A stretch of DNA of 64,000 bases from Catellatospora methionotrophica. GTDB taxonomy: Bacteria; Actinomycetota; Actinomycetes; Mycobacteriales; Micromonosporaceae. The notes below the pieces were generated by a model, which worked only from the letters and a program-made list of their open reading frames with translations, made no database searches and was not told the DNA's origin. The DNA is taken from NCBI RefSeq assembly GCF_011297335.1, contig NZ_JAAOTJ010000001.1:1426001-1490000 (forward strand), read 5' to 3'. The first letter of the stretch is position 1; the number at the start of each line of letters is the position of its first letter. Positions 33,765 to 41,564 of this stretch are shown in pieces. The position numbers and the translations under genes were made by a program.

Positions 33765-34925
33765 CTAGAGGGTGACCCGGAAGTCGGCGTTCGCGCCCGA
33801 CCCGGTGATCACGAGACGGCCCACGCGGCTCTTGCGGCCGCCGCCGTCGCTGAGGTAGTTCCAGGTGACCCACGGCTTGCCGTCGCGGGCGCGGTACACG
33901 TCCATCGCGCCCGGCCCGCGCTTGTTGCCCGGCAGCCCGTACAGCCGCAGGCTGTCCGGCAGGTGGGTCTGCGGCCCGGAGTAGGAGAACCAGGCGCGGT
34001 TCGGCCCCGGCAGCTGGCTGCACAGCCCGTCGTCGATCTTCGCCCCGCAGTACGCGATGCCGGTCGCGTAGTAGTTCGTCGGCCAGCTGTTGCCGGAGTA
34101 GAACAGGTACCAGGACCCGTTGTGGAACAGCGCGCTCGGGTTCTCGATGACGGTCACGCCGCCGTCCTGCTGGTAGTGGGCCCATGCCAGGGCGTCGCTG
34201 CGCATGATGACGACCGGGTCGGAGTTGCGGTCGACGGTGCCGTCGGCGTTGAACTTCAGCATCATCACCGACAGCGCCGACTCCGGCCCCTCCGCGCGCT
34301 GGCCGTCGCGCCACGTCATCCAGATCGCGCCCTCGGGCCCGGTGGTGACGTCGGCGTCCAGCGCCCAGCGGTCGCCCTTGTCCGGGCAGACGATCGGCTG
34401 AGCCTCGGCCCGGAACCCGCCGAACGGGTTCACCGAGGAGGCCACGCCGATGCACCGGCGGTCGCCGTCGTTGCGGTGGATCGCCGTGTAGAACAGGTAG
34501 TACCGGCCGACGCCGTCCTTGACGTGGTAGAACGCGCCGGGCGTCCAGATGCCCGCGCCGTCGGCGACCCAGGCCCCGCCCCCGCCCGGCAGCGCGTCTC
34601 CGGCGACGACCGGCGAGGTGCCCACCACATCGCCCGACCCCGACACCGCGTACGGCACCTTGCGCCCACCGGCGCTGGCCCCGTACGTGACGTACTGGTC
34701 CGAGCCGTTGTGCAGGGCGATCGTGTCGGCCCCGGGGAACGGGAAGTCCTGCGCCTCGTCGGCGGGGGCCACGGCGGGGAGCACGGCCGCCGCCAGCAGC
34801 CGCGCCGCGTCGGCGGCGGGTGGCGCGACGACGACGACCACCGACGGCAGCACGGCGGCGAGCACCGCGGCGGCGGTCATGAGTGCCCACCCGTGGCGCG
34901 CCGGGGTGCGGTGTGCTGTGCTCAT
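33765..34925 (-). CDS. Secreted GH43-like five-bladed beta-propeller protein
   Basis: This 386-residue protein has a signal peptide or anchor (hydrophobic residues about 14-33, ending AADA). Repeated blade motifs typical of glycoside hydrolase family 43 and relatives follow (GAWVADGAGIWTPGAFYHV, RYYLFYTAIH, WALDADVTTGPEGAIWMTWRDG, NPSALFHNGSWYLFYSGNSW). Acidic residues sit at the expected positions. A specific glycan cannot be named. GGAG precedes the ATG. An inverted repeat lies 27 nt upstream, and the next gene in the operon encodes the secreted endonuclease/phosphatase. Confidence 0.75.
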   Translation of the reverse strand: MSTAHRTPARHGWALMTAAAVLAAVLPSVVVVVAPPAADAARLLAAAVLPAVAPADEAQDFPFPGADTIALHNGSDQYVTYGASAGGRKVPYAVSGSGDVVGTSPVVAGDALPGGGGAWVADGAGIWTPGAFYHVKDGVGRYYLFYTAIHRNDGDRRCIGVASSVNPFGGFRAEAQPIVCPDKGDRWALDADVTTGPEGAIWMTWRDGQRAEGPESALSVMMLKFNADGTVDRNSDPVVIMRSDALAWAHYQQDGGVTVIENPSALFHNGSWYLFYSGNSWPTNYYATGIAYCGAKIDDGLCSQLPGPNRAWFSYSGPQTHLPDSLRLYGLPGNKRGPGAMDVYRARDGKPWVTWNYLSDGGGRKSRVGRLVITGSGANADFRVTL

Positions 34926-34951
34926 CGCAGGTCTCCGATCACCGGTCGGTC

Positions 34952-34990
34952 AGGTAGACGCCATCCATACATCTACAGATGGCGCTACCT
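34952..34990. repeat. Inverted repeat upstream of the GH43-like gene
   Basis: Arms AGGTAG(A)CGCCATC and its complement (13 bp plus one bulged base) flank a 12-nt spacer. The position fits either a terminator of the ABC exporter gene or an operator for the GH43-like gene. Confidence 0.6.
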
Positions 34991-35060
34991 TACGAACCAC
35001 TTGTGAACGATCCCTACAGATTCACTACACCGACCGGCGGCCGGGGCAAGTCGGCGCAGC

Positions 35061-36938
35061 TCAGGCCGCGCTGCCGACCGGCTGGTCGAACTGGGTGCGA
35101 TACAGCTCGGCGTAACGGCCGTCGCGGGCCAGCAGATCCGGGTGCGTGCCCCGTTCGACGACCCGCCCGGCCTCGATGACCAGGATCTGGTCGGCCTGGC
35201 GCACCGTCGACAGCCGGTGCGCGATGACCACCGACGTACGCCCGGCCAGGGCCTCGCCCAGCGCCTCCTGCACCGCCGCCTCCGAGGTGGAGTCCAGGTG
35301 CGCCGTCGCCTCGTCGAGCACCACCACGCGCGGCCGGGCCAGCAGCACCCGGGCGATGGTCAGCCGCTGCCGCTCGCCGCCGGACAGCCGGTAGCCGCGC
35401 TCGCCGACGACCGTGTCCAGGCCGTCGGGCAGCTCGGACACCAGGTCGGCCAGCCGGGCCCGGCGCAGCGCGTCCCACAGCTCCTCGTCGCTCGCCTCCG
35501 GACGGGCCAGCAGCAGGTTCGCGCGCACCGACTCGTGGAACAGGTGCCCGTCCTGGGTGACCATGCCCAGCGTCTGCCGGATCGTCTTGGCGTCCAGGTC
35601 GCGTACGTCGACCCCGGCCAGCCGGACCGTGCCGCCGTCGGCGTCGTACAGCCGGGGCAGCAGCTGCGCGATCGTGGACTTGCCCGCCCCGGACGAGCCG
35701 ACCAGCGCCACCAGCTGGCCCGGCTCGGCGGTGAACGACACCTCGTGCAGCACCTGCGCCCCGCCGCGCGAGTCGAGCACCGCGACCTCCTCCAGCGAGG
35801 CCAGGGAGACCTTGTCCGCCGACGGGTAGCCGAAGTCGACGCCGTCGAACTGCACCGACACCGGGCCCTCCGGCAGCTGCTTCGGCTGCTCCGGCTCGGT
35901 GATCAGCGGCTTGAGGTCGAGGATCTCGAACACCCGCTCGAAGCTGACCAGGGCGCTCATCACCTCGACGCGGGCGCTGGCCAGCGACGTCAGCGGCGCG
36001 TACAGGCGGGCCAGCAGCAGGGCCAGCGTCACGACCGTGCCCTCGTCCAGCGTGCCGCGCAGCGCGAACACCCCGCCCAGGCCGTAGACCAGGGCCAGCG
36101 CGAGGGCGGATACCAGCATCAGGGCGGTCACGAAGACCCACTGCACCATCGCGGTACGCACCCCGATGTCGCGTACCCGCCGGGCCCGCGCGGCGAACTC
36201 GGCCGACTCGCGTTCGGGCTGGCCGAACAGCTTGATCAGGGTCGCGCCCGGCGCGGAGAAGCGCTCGGTCATGTTCGTGCTCATGGTCGCGTTGTGCTCG
36301 GCGGCCTCGCGCTCCAGTTTGGCCAGCTTGTTGCCCATCCGCCGGGCGGGCAGCACGAACACCGGCAGCAGCACCAGCGCCAGCAGCGTGATCTGCCAGG
36401 ACAGCTGGATCATGACGACCAGCGTCAGCACCAGCATGACCAGGTTCGCCACCACCCCGGACAGGGTGTCGCTGAACGCCCGCTGCGCCCCGATCACGTC
36501 ATTGTTCAGCCGGCTGACCAGCGCGCCGGTGCGGGTACGGGTGAAGAACGCGACCGGCATCCGCTGCACATGGTCGAACACCGCCGTACGCAGGTCCAGG
36601 ATCAGGCCCTCGCCGATCGTCGCCGACAGCCAGCGGGTGGCCAGGCTCAGCCCCGCCTCGGCCAGCGCCAGCCCCGCGATGATCACCGCCAGCCAGATCA
36701 CGGTCGACTGCGGCCCACCGTTGGTGATCGTGTCGATGACCCGGCCCGCCAGGATCGGGGTGGCCACCGCGAGCACCGCCCCGACCACGCTCAGCGCGAG
36801 GAAGGACAGCAGCTGCCGCCGGTGCGGCCGGGCGAAGCCGAGAATGCGCTTCAGCGTCGCCACCGAGAACGGACGGCGCTCGTCCTGGGCGTTCATGGCG
36901 TGGTAGAGAGAGTTCCACGCCGCCATTTCCATGCTCAT
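35061..36938 (-). CDS. ABC multidrug exporter, fused permease-ATPase
   Basis: This 625-residue half-transporter has an N-terminal membrane domain (about residues 40-330, six segments). The C-terminal ATPase has Walker A GSSGAGKST, signature LSGGERQRL, Walker B VVVLDEATAHLD and the H-loop IAHRLSTV. It should work as a homodimer exporting lipids or drugs. The ATG at 36938 is chosen because GGAAGG lies upstream; the in-frame ATG at 36932 is an alternative. No partner half-transporter is adjacent. A role in enediyne export cannot be excluded, but it lies away from the cluster core. Confidence 0.88.
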   Translation of the reverse strand: MSMEMAAWNSLYHAMNAQDERRPFSVATLKRILGFARPHRRQLLSFLALSVVGAVLAVATPILAGRVIDTITNGGPQSTVIWLAVIIAGLALAEAGLSLATRWLSATIGEGLILDLRTAVFDHVQRMPVAFFTRTRTGALVSRLNNDVIGAQRAFSDTLSGVVANLVMLVLTLVVMIQLSWQITLLALVLLPVFVLPARRMGNKLAKLEREAAEHNATMSTNMTERFSAPGATLIKLFGQPERESAEFAARARRVRDIGVRTAMVQWVFVTALMLVSALALALVYGLGGVFALRGTLDEGTVVTLALLLARLYAPLTSLASARVEVMSALVSFERVFEILDLKPLITEPEQPKQLPEGPVSVQFDGVDFGYPSADKVSLASLEEVAVLDSRGGAQVLHEVSFTAEPGQLVALVGSSGAGKSTIAQLLPRLYDADGGTVRLAGVDVRDLDAKTIRQTLGMVTQDGHLFHESVRANLLLARPEASDEELWDALRRARLADLVSELPDGLDTVVGERGYRLSGGERQRLTIARVLLARPRVVVLDEATAHLDSTSEAAVQEALGEALAGRTSVVIAHRLSTVRQADQILVIEAGRVVERGTHPDLLARDGRYAELYRTQFDQPVGSAA

Positions 36939-37051
36939 CGAGCTGTGCCTTCCCGTATGGTCCGGTGCGGGCGGGCCGCGCCCGCCGCCGTCACCGTAGA
37001 ACCTCAAGCGAGGTTGACGTCAACCCGACGTCTACCGCACGGGTGCGACAC

Positions 37052-37831
37052 TCACGCCGCCCGGCGCTGCTCGGCGGTCACCTTTCGGGTGACGGCCACC
37101 CGGACCGGGAACGGGTACACCGGCGCGAGCGGGCCGTCGCCGTCGTCGCCGCGCAGCGACCAGGTTCCCCGGGGACGGGACGCGCGGTCGGCCGGGCCGT
37201 CCCCGCGCAGGCGGGGGTGGTTCAGGGCCAGCAGCAGGCCGTACCCGACCAGGACCAGGCCGTGGGACAGCACCCGGCTCGCCTCGACCCGGCCCGCGAG
37301 CGCGTCGTTGGCGGTGAGCAGGCTCAGCACGATCACGAACGCGGTCATCACGGGCAGCAGCGTGGCCGGGCGGGTACGCCGCCAGGCCAGCCAGGCCAGG
37401 GCCGCGCCGATGGCCACGTTCCACGCTGCCGACTCGTGCCACAGGTGCCCCGAGGACACCGAGCCGACAGTGCTGTGCGCGTGCCGTTCGGCGGCGGCCA
37501 GGCTGCTGATCTGGGCGACGCCGAGCAGGAACTGCCCCACACCGACGGCCAGCAGCGCCCGCCGCAGCCATACCGCGACGTCGAACCTGGCCCGCTGGAC
37601 CGGCGGAACCGGCGCGGCAGCCAGCACCGCGGCCAGTGCCCGGTCGCTGAGCGGCGGGACCGGCAGCGCCGCCGCGGTACGGGCCAGCCGGGTCAGCGAC
37701 TCCGCCCGCTGCCACCAGTCCGCGCACGCGGCACAGCCCGCCACGTGCGCGTCGGCCGCCTCGCGCTCGCCCGGCTCGTCAGCGCCGTCCAGGCGGGCCG
37801 ACAGCAGTTCACGTGCCTGTGTGCACCCCAT
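37052..37831 (-). CDS. Zinc-finger anti-sigma factor, membrane-anchored
   Basis: This protein of about 259 residues starts with a zf-HC2-type zinc finger (CTQARELLSARLDG, then HVAGCAAC: Cys, His-x3-Cys-x2-Cys). The hydrophobic segments that follow number about four to five and anchor it. It should sequester the divergently encoded ECF sigma factor at 37959. ATG 37831 has GGGAG 5 nt upstream; ATGs at 37843 and 37852 are in-frame alternatives. The tail (about residues 210-259) is polar and Arg/Pro-rich. Confidence 0.82.
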   Translation of the reverse strand: MGCTQARELLSARLDGADEPGEREAADAHVAGCAACADWWQRAESLTRLARTAAALPVPPLSDRALAAVLAAAPVPPVQRARFDVAVWLRRALLAVGVGQFLLGVAQISSLAAAERHAHSTVGSVSSGHLWHESAAWNVAIGAALAWLAWRRTRPATLLPVMTAFVIVLSLLTANDALAGRVEASRVLSHGLVLVGYGLLLALNHPRLRGDGPADRASRPRGTWSLRGDDGDGPLAPVYPFPVRVAVTRKVTAEQRRAA

Positions 37832-37958
37832 GCCCACTCCCATGAGACACATTGTCGCCCGTACCCCCGGATTGGTTCCCACCCGATCATGTGACCTGCG
37901 GCGCTGTCGCGCACCGGGGGGATCGCATCGACGGGCGGCGAACGATACGCTACCGGTC

Positions 37959-38543
37959 ATGTCCTACGGCGGTGACGACGAGCGCATCACGGCGCTGGCC
38001 CTGGCGGCCCGCGGCGGCGACCGCGCCGCCACCGAGGCGTTCGTGGCGGCGACCCAGCGCGACGTGGTCCGGTTCGTGGCCCACCTCGCCGGGCACGCCG
38101 ACGCCGACGACCTCGCGCAGGACACCTACCTGCGGGCGATGCGCGCCCTGCCCGCGTTCGAGGGCCGCTCCTCGGCCCGCACCTGGCTGCTGGCCATCGC
38201 CCGGCACACCGTCGTGGACCACCTGCGCACCCTCGCCCGCCGACCGCGCTCGGCGGACCTGGCCGACTGGGCCGCCGTGGCCGACACCGCCACCGCCGGT
38301 GCGGCCGGGCGCTTCGACGAGCAGATCCTGCTCACCCGCCTGATCGCCGGACTCGACCCCGACCGCCGCGAGGCCTTCGTCGCCACCCAGGTGCTCGGCC
38401 TGTCCTACGTCGAGGCCGCCGAGGTCATCGGCTGCCCCATCGGCACGATCCGCTCCCGCGTCGCCCGCGCCCGCGACGACCTCGCCACCGCCCTCGACGA
38501 CAGCGCCACCGCGGCCCCCCGCCGCCACCTCCGCGCCGTCTGA
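37959..38543 (+). CDS. ECF sigma factor
   Basis: This 194-residue sigma-70 family protein has region 2 (VRFVAHLAGHADADDLAQDTYLRAMRALPAFEG...ARTWLLAIARH) and region 4 (DRREAFVATQVLGLSYVEAAEVIGCPIGTIRSRVARARDDL). No clear ribosome site precedes the ATG, so the message may be leaderless. It is divergent from its likely zinc-finger anti-sigma factor across 127 bp, which should contain a self-regulated promoter. The stimulus is unknown. Confidence 0.9.
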   Translation: MSYGGDDERITALALAARGGDRAATEAFVAATQRDVVRFVAHLAGHADADDLAQDTYLRAMRALPAFEGRSSARTWLLAIARHTVVDHLRTLARRPRSADLADWAAVADTATAGAAGRFDEQILLTRLIAGLDPDRREAFVATQVLGLSYVEAAEVIGCPIGTIRSRVARARDDLATALDDSATAAPRRHLRAV

Positions 38544-38572
38544 CCCGCCTCCTGGGGGTTGAGCGGCCCCAT

Positions 38573-38633
38573 GATCGCCGTTTGGGGTCAGGATCTGCGG
38601 TTGGACCGCACATCCTGACCCCAAACGCTGATC
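38573..38633. repeat. 61-bp long-stem hairpin repeat, copy 1
   Basis: The 22-bp arms (GATCGCCGTTTGGGGTCAGG start; 20 of 22 paired) flank a 17-nt loop containing GACCGCAC. It lies between convergent sigma-factor and glycine-rich genes, where it could terminate both. A second 61-bp copy at 55861 is about 70% identical, including the loop octamer, so it is a dispersed repeat and not just a local terminator. Confidence 0.75.
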
Positions 38634-38660
38634 TTCCCAACCGCCGTACGGCAGGTCAGG

Positions 38661-39734
38661 TCACCAGGTGACGCGGGCGTACCCGTCGGCGCCGGGGCGG
38701 CCGGTGACGCCCGCGGCGGAGGTGCCGCCCGACTTGCCGCCCTCTGCGGCGAGGCTGCGGGAGTAGGCCCCACGGCCGCCCACGCCGCCACGGCCGCCGT
38801 TGCCGCCCGCACCACCGGCCCCGCCGACGCCGTGCTCGACGCCGGAGGCGGCCGCACCACCAGCGCCACCCAGGCCGACCACGGTCGCCCCCGCGCCACC
38901 GGCCCCGCCGTTGCCGCTGGTCGCGCCGTCGACCCCGGATCCGCCGGCCGCGCCGTCGCCGCCGCCCTTGCCCGCGTTGCCCTCCGCACCGTCGACTCCG
39001 GTGCACAGCGCCGCCGACGGCACGGTCAGCGTGCCGCCCGCGCCGCCGTCACCGGGGGCGCTGCTGCCGATCCCGCCGGGCCGGGTCGTGCCCGGACGGC
39101 TCCCGGTGGCGTCCATGCCGCCGGGTCCGCCGTGGGAGAACTCGGGGCTGCCCTGGCCCCCGTTGCCGCCTCCGGCCTGGGTCAGCAGCAGCGGGGTGTC
39201 GTTGAGCAGCACGCTGACCTCGGTGATCGCGCCCGCCGCGCCGTCCGCGCCCGCCTTGGAGATCTGCCCGGGATTGCCGTTGCCGCCGGGTGAGCTAGGC
39301 GCGCCGCCGGTCGCCGCCGCCGCGCCGCGTCCACCGCTGCCGCCGCGGCCGACCACGATGGACAGCTTCGTCGCGGGGAAGTTCGCGGGCAGGACGCACG
39401 TGACGTACTGTCCCGCGCCGCCGGAGCCGCCGCCCGCGCCGCCGCCACCGGAACTGCCCCCGGCTCCGCCGCCACCGCCCCGGCCGAACAGCGACTTCCC
39501 GCCGCCGCCACCGCCGCCACCGGCTCCTCCGCCGGTGCCGCCGCCACCGCCGCCGCCCGCGCCCCACAGCTCCAGCGTCACCTCGACACCGGCGGGCACG
39601 TCGAACGTGTACGTCCCCGCGGTGTCGTAGACCTGCTCACCGGCTGCCGCGGCGCTCCATGACGGCACGCCGCCCGCGGCCGACGCCGCCAGCAGCGCGG
39701 TGGTCAACACGGCTACTCGATACACTTTTTTCAC
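38661..39734 (-). CDS. Secreted glycine-rich domain protein
   Basis: This 357-residue protein has a signal peptide (MKKVYRVAVLTTALLAASA). A short beta segment (TYTFDVPAGVEVTLELWGAGG) is followed by about 250 residues dominated by Gly-Gly-Ala/Ser repeats, ending in GADGYARVTW. The start and end motifs match the glycine-rich domain found in cell-surface and phage fibre-like proteins. Two cysteines (VTCVLPA, ALCTGVD) may form a disulphide. Its function is unknown; a surface or adhesive role is inference. The repeated GGN codons give strong proline-rich antisense frames that are artefacts. Confidence 0.82.
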   Translation of the reverse strand: MKKVYRVAVLTTALLAASAAGGVPSWSAAAAGEQVYDTAGTYTFDVPAGVEVTLELWGAGGGGGGGTGGGAGGGGGGGGKSLFGRGGGGGAGGSSGGGGAGGGSGGAGQYVTCVLPANFPATKLSIVVGRGGSGGRGAAAATGGAPSSPGGNGNPGQISKAGADGAAGAITEVSVLLNDTPLLLTQAGGGNGGQGSPEFSHGGPGGMDATGSRPGTTRPGGIGSSAPGDGGAGGTLTVPSAALCTGVDGAEGNAGKGGGDGAAGGSGVDGATSGNGGAGGAGATVVGLGGAGGAAASGVEHGVGGAGGAGGNGGRGGVGGRGAYSRSLAAEGGKSGGTSAAGVTGRPGADGYARVTW

Positions 39735-39851
39735 TACATGTCGCCTTTCCTAGGATCGACCAGATCCTACGAAGACGACCGCTCCCGGCGACCCACGCCA
39801 CGCCCGTGACCTGCGAAAACAGTCAGCAGCGCCACGAACGCGAGGGCGGGG

Positions 39852-40556
39852 TCACCGCTGGACGACGACGATGTCCGGGTCGTCCGTGCCGACCGGGGTG
39901 AACCCGGCGGTTGCCAGCTCGGCGTCGAATCCGGACACCGTGGCGAGGTGGCCGTCGAAGACCTCGCTCTCCTGGCGTACCAGCGCGCCCTTGCGGCTGA
40001 CCCGGTAGCTGAACCGCCAGCGGATCCGGTCCGCGCCGACCGGCGTGGTGGCCACCTCACCGCTGTACAGGTCGCCGCCGAGCTGCCACGACGGCAGGTC
40101 ACGGCGGTCCGCGACGGCGCGGCTCGGCGGGCGCTGCACCACCAGGCGACCCCCGGGCACCAGCGCCTCCGCGAGCGCGCGGAGCGCCGCGGCCCGCTCC
40201 GCCAGGTCCAGCCCGGCCATGGTGTTCAGGCACCAGCCGAAGTCGGCGACACCGACCAGGCCAAGATCCTGAACATTGCGGGCGTGCACCCGGACCCGGG
40301 GCAGCACCCCGGTCTGCCCCGCGAGGCGGCTTAGCAGCACGGCCCGCATGCTCGCGGCGGGTTCCACGGCATGCACGGTCACCGTGCAGCGCCGGGCGAG
40401 CAGGTTCGTGGCGAGCCCGGTGCCCGCCCCCACGTCGAGCACACCCACCGCGGGCTGACCCAGCCAGCGGTCCAGCAGCCGTCCGGTCACCGCCAGGTGC
40501 TCGGTGGCCTGCAGCAGGTCGTAGAACTCGGCGGTGACCGCGTACGCCTGGGACAT
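39852..40556 (-). CDS. Class I SAM-dependent methyltransferase
   Basis: This 234-residue protein has SAM motif I VGVLDVGAGTGLATNLLA near residue 37, the acidic VHAVEPAASM at strand 2, LGLVGVADFGWCLNTMAGLD as motif II and the LVPGGRLVVQRP post-motif. The N-terminus AVTAEFYDLLQ is typical of small-molecule methyltransferases. It lies downstream of the thioredoxin gene but is separated from it by a strong terminator. No substrate can be assigned. Confidence 0.85.
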   Translation of the reverse strand: MSQAYAVTAEFYDLLQATEHLAVTGRLLDRWLGQPAVGVLDVGAGTGLATNLLARRCTVTVHAVEPAASMRAVLLSRLAGQTGVLPRVRVHARNVQDLGLVGVADFGWCLNTMAGLDLAERAAALRALAEALVPGGRLVVQRPPSRAVADRRDLPSWQLGGDLYSGEVATTPVGADRIRWRFSYRVSRKGALVRQESEVFDGHLATVSGFDAELATAGFTPVGTDDPDIVVVQR

Positions 40557-40592
40557 CAGCCGATCATGTCAAAGACAGGCCGCCACCAGGCA

Positions 40593-40630
40593 CCGAACGG
40601 CACCGGCCACGGTCGGCCGGTGCCGTTCGG
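40593..40630 (-). terminator. Terminator of the MerR-thioredoxin operon
   Basis: A perfect 16-bp stem (CCGAACGGCACCGGCC arm) with a 6-nt loop lies 14 nt past the thioredoxin stop. Confidence 0.75.
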
Positions 40631-40644
40631 GCATGCTCGCGGCC

Positions 40645-40986
40645 TCAGGCTCCGATGCCGGTCTCCAGGAACTGGCGCAGCGCGATCTTCGGCCGGTTGC
40701 CGACCGCGCTGGCGACGACCTCGCCGCCCCGGAACACGATCAGCGTCGGCATCGACATCACCTTGTACGCCCGCGCCGTCTCCGGGTTCGCGTCGGCGTC
40801 GAGCTTGGCGAAGACCAGCCGGTCCCCGAACTCCTCGGACAGGTCGTTCAGCGAGCGCTCGAGCACCTTGCAGGGCGCGCACCAGTCGGCCCAGAAGTCG
40901 ACCACCACGGGCCGCTCCGACTTCAGCACGACGTCGGCGAACGTGGCGTCGGTGACCTCGACTAGGGGGCCGGTCTTGTCAGGCAT
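40645..40986 (-). CDS. trxA: Thioredoxin
   Basis: This 113-residue thioredoxin has the active site DFWADWCAPCKVLE (WCxPC) and the cis-proline loop SMPTLIVF. It reduces protein disulphides in the cytosol. GGGAGA precedes the ATG. The gene overlaps the end of the MerR gene by 25 nt, so the regulator and thioredoxin are co-transcribed and probably translationally coupled. Confidence 0.95.
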   Translation of the reverse strand: MPDKTGPLVEVTDATFADVVLKSERPVVVDFWADWCAPCKVLERSLNDLSEEFGDRLVFAKLDADANPETARAYKVMSMPTLIVFRGGEVVASAVGNRPKIALRQFLETGIGA

Positions 40987-41348
40987 GTCTTCTCCCGGTG
41001 GGCGATGGCTTCGGTGAGCTGCTGGTGGAGCTGGTCGCGGACGGCGTTGAGCCGGTCGACGCAGGTGTCGACCTCGGCGAGCTTGCGCCGCAGCACGGCG
41101 ACCGAGTCCGGGCACACGTCGCCGGTGGCGTGCCCGGCCCGCAGGCAGGCCACGAACGGGCGGATGTCGTCGAGGTCGAAGCCGACCGCGAGCAGCGACC
41201 GGATCTCGTCGACGACCCGCAGCTCGGCCTCGTCGAAGGCCCGGTAGCCGTTGTCGGCGCGCCGCGACCGCAGGAGCCCGTGCTGGTCGTAGTACCGCAG
41301 CGTGCGGGTGCTGGTGCCGGCGCGCCGCGCCAGTTCGCCGATGCGCAT
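40962..41348 (-). CDS. MerR family regulator coupled to thioredoxin
   Basis: This 128-residue MerR protein has the winged helix IGELARRAGTSTRTLRYYDQHGLL at the N-terminus, a dimerisation helix and cysteines at FVACLRAGHATGDVCPD, VDTCVDRL and EKTCLTR. Those cysteines could sense a thiol or metal signal. The ATG has GGGAGGAG upstream. It is co-transcribed with trxA, suggesting redox control. The N-terminal extension in the longer open frame has no family pattern. Confidence 0.88.
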   Translation of the reverse strand: MRIGELARRAGTSTRTLRYYDQHGLLRSRRADNGYRAFDEAELRVVDEIRSLLAVGFDLDDIRPFVACLRAGHATGDVCPDSVAVLRRKLAEVDTCVDRLNAVRDQLHQQLTEAIAHREKTCLTRPAP

Positions 41349-41373
41349 CCGCGTCTCCTCCCTGTCCCCGCCA

Positions 41374-41401
41374 ACGCTAAACCTTGCCGCCGGTGTCAAG
41401 G
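41374..41401 (-). promoter_or_regulatory. Candidate MerR-controlled promoter of the MerR-trxA operon
   Basis: On the minus strand CCTTG-N10-CAAGG (41382-41401) overlaps a TTGACA -35 hexamer, and TAGCGT (41374-41379) is a possible -10. The inverted repeat inside the promoter is the arrangement MerR proteins use for autoregulation. Confidence 0.45.
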
Positions 41402-41524
41402 CAAGCGTGGCCCCGGTCACCCCGCCGCATGACCTTGACAGGTGTCGATGTCGGTGCGGACACTGTGGAGCAATCGCGTCCGGTCGAACCGGGCCCCTCC
41501 CGGTCGCGCTTTGTTACCGCTCAC

Positions 41525-41544
41525 ATGCATATCCCACTATGCAT
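41525..41544. promoter_or_regulatory. Inverted-repeat operator candidate upstream of GH43-ricin gene
   Basis: ATGCATA-N6-TATGCAT is a perfect 7-bp inverted repeat, AT-rich against its surroundings. It ends 20 nt before the start codon at 41565. It could be a repressor site for sugar-dependent control; the regulator is not visible nearby. Confidence 0.45.
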
Positions 41545-41564
41545 AGCCCGACAAGGAGCAGCAG

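Noticed and set aside
35142-37894. Plus-strand open frames opposite the ABC exporter
   Set aside because: Only the final part of the long frame (from 37959) is a real gene, the ECF sigma factor. The rest is antisense His/Gln/Arg-rich shadow.
38800-39630. Proline-rich plus-strand frame opposite the glycine-rich protein
   Set aside because: GGN glycine codons read as proline on the other strand. The minus-strand protein has a signal peptide and family end motifs.
38661-39734. Glycine-rich repeats as a PE_PGRS protein or CRISPR-like array
   Set aside because: There is no PE domain and no regular direct repeat with spacers. Repetition is at the level of Gly codons only.
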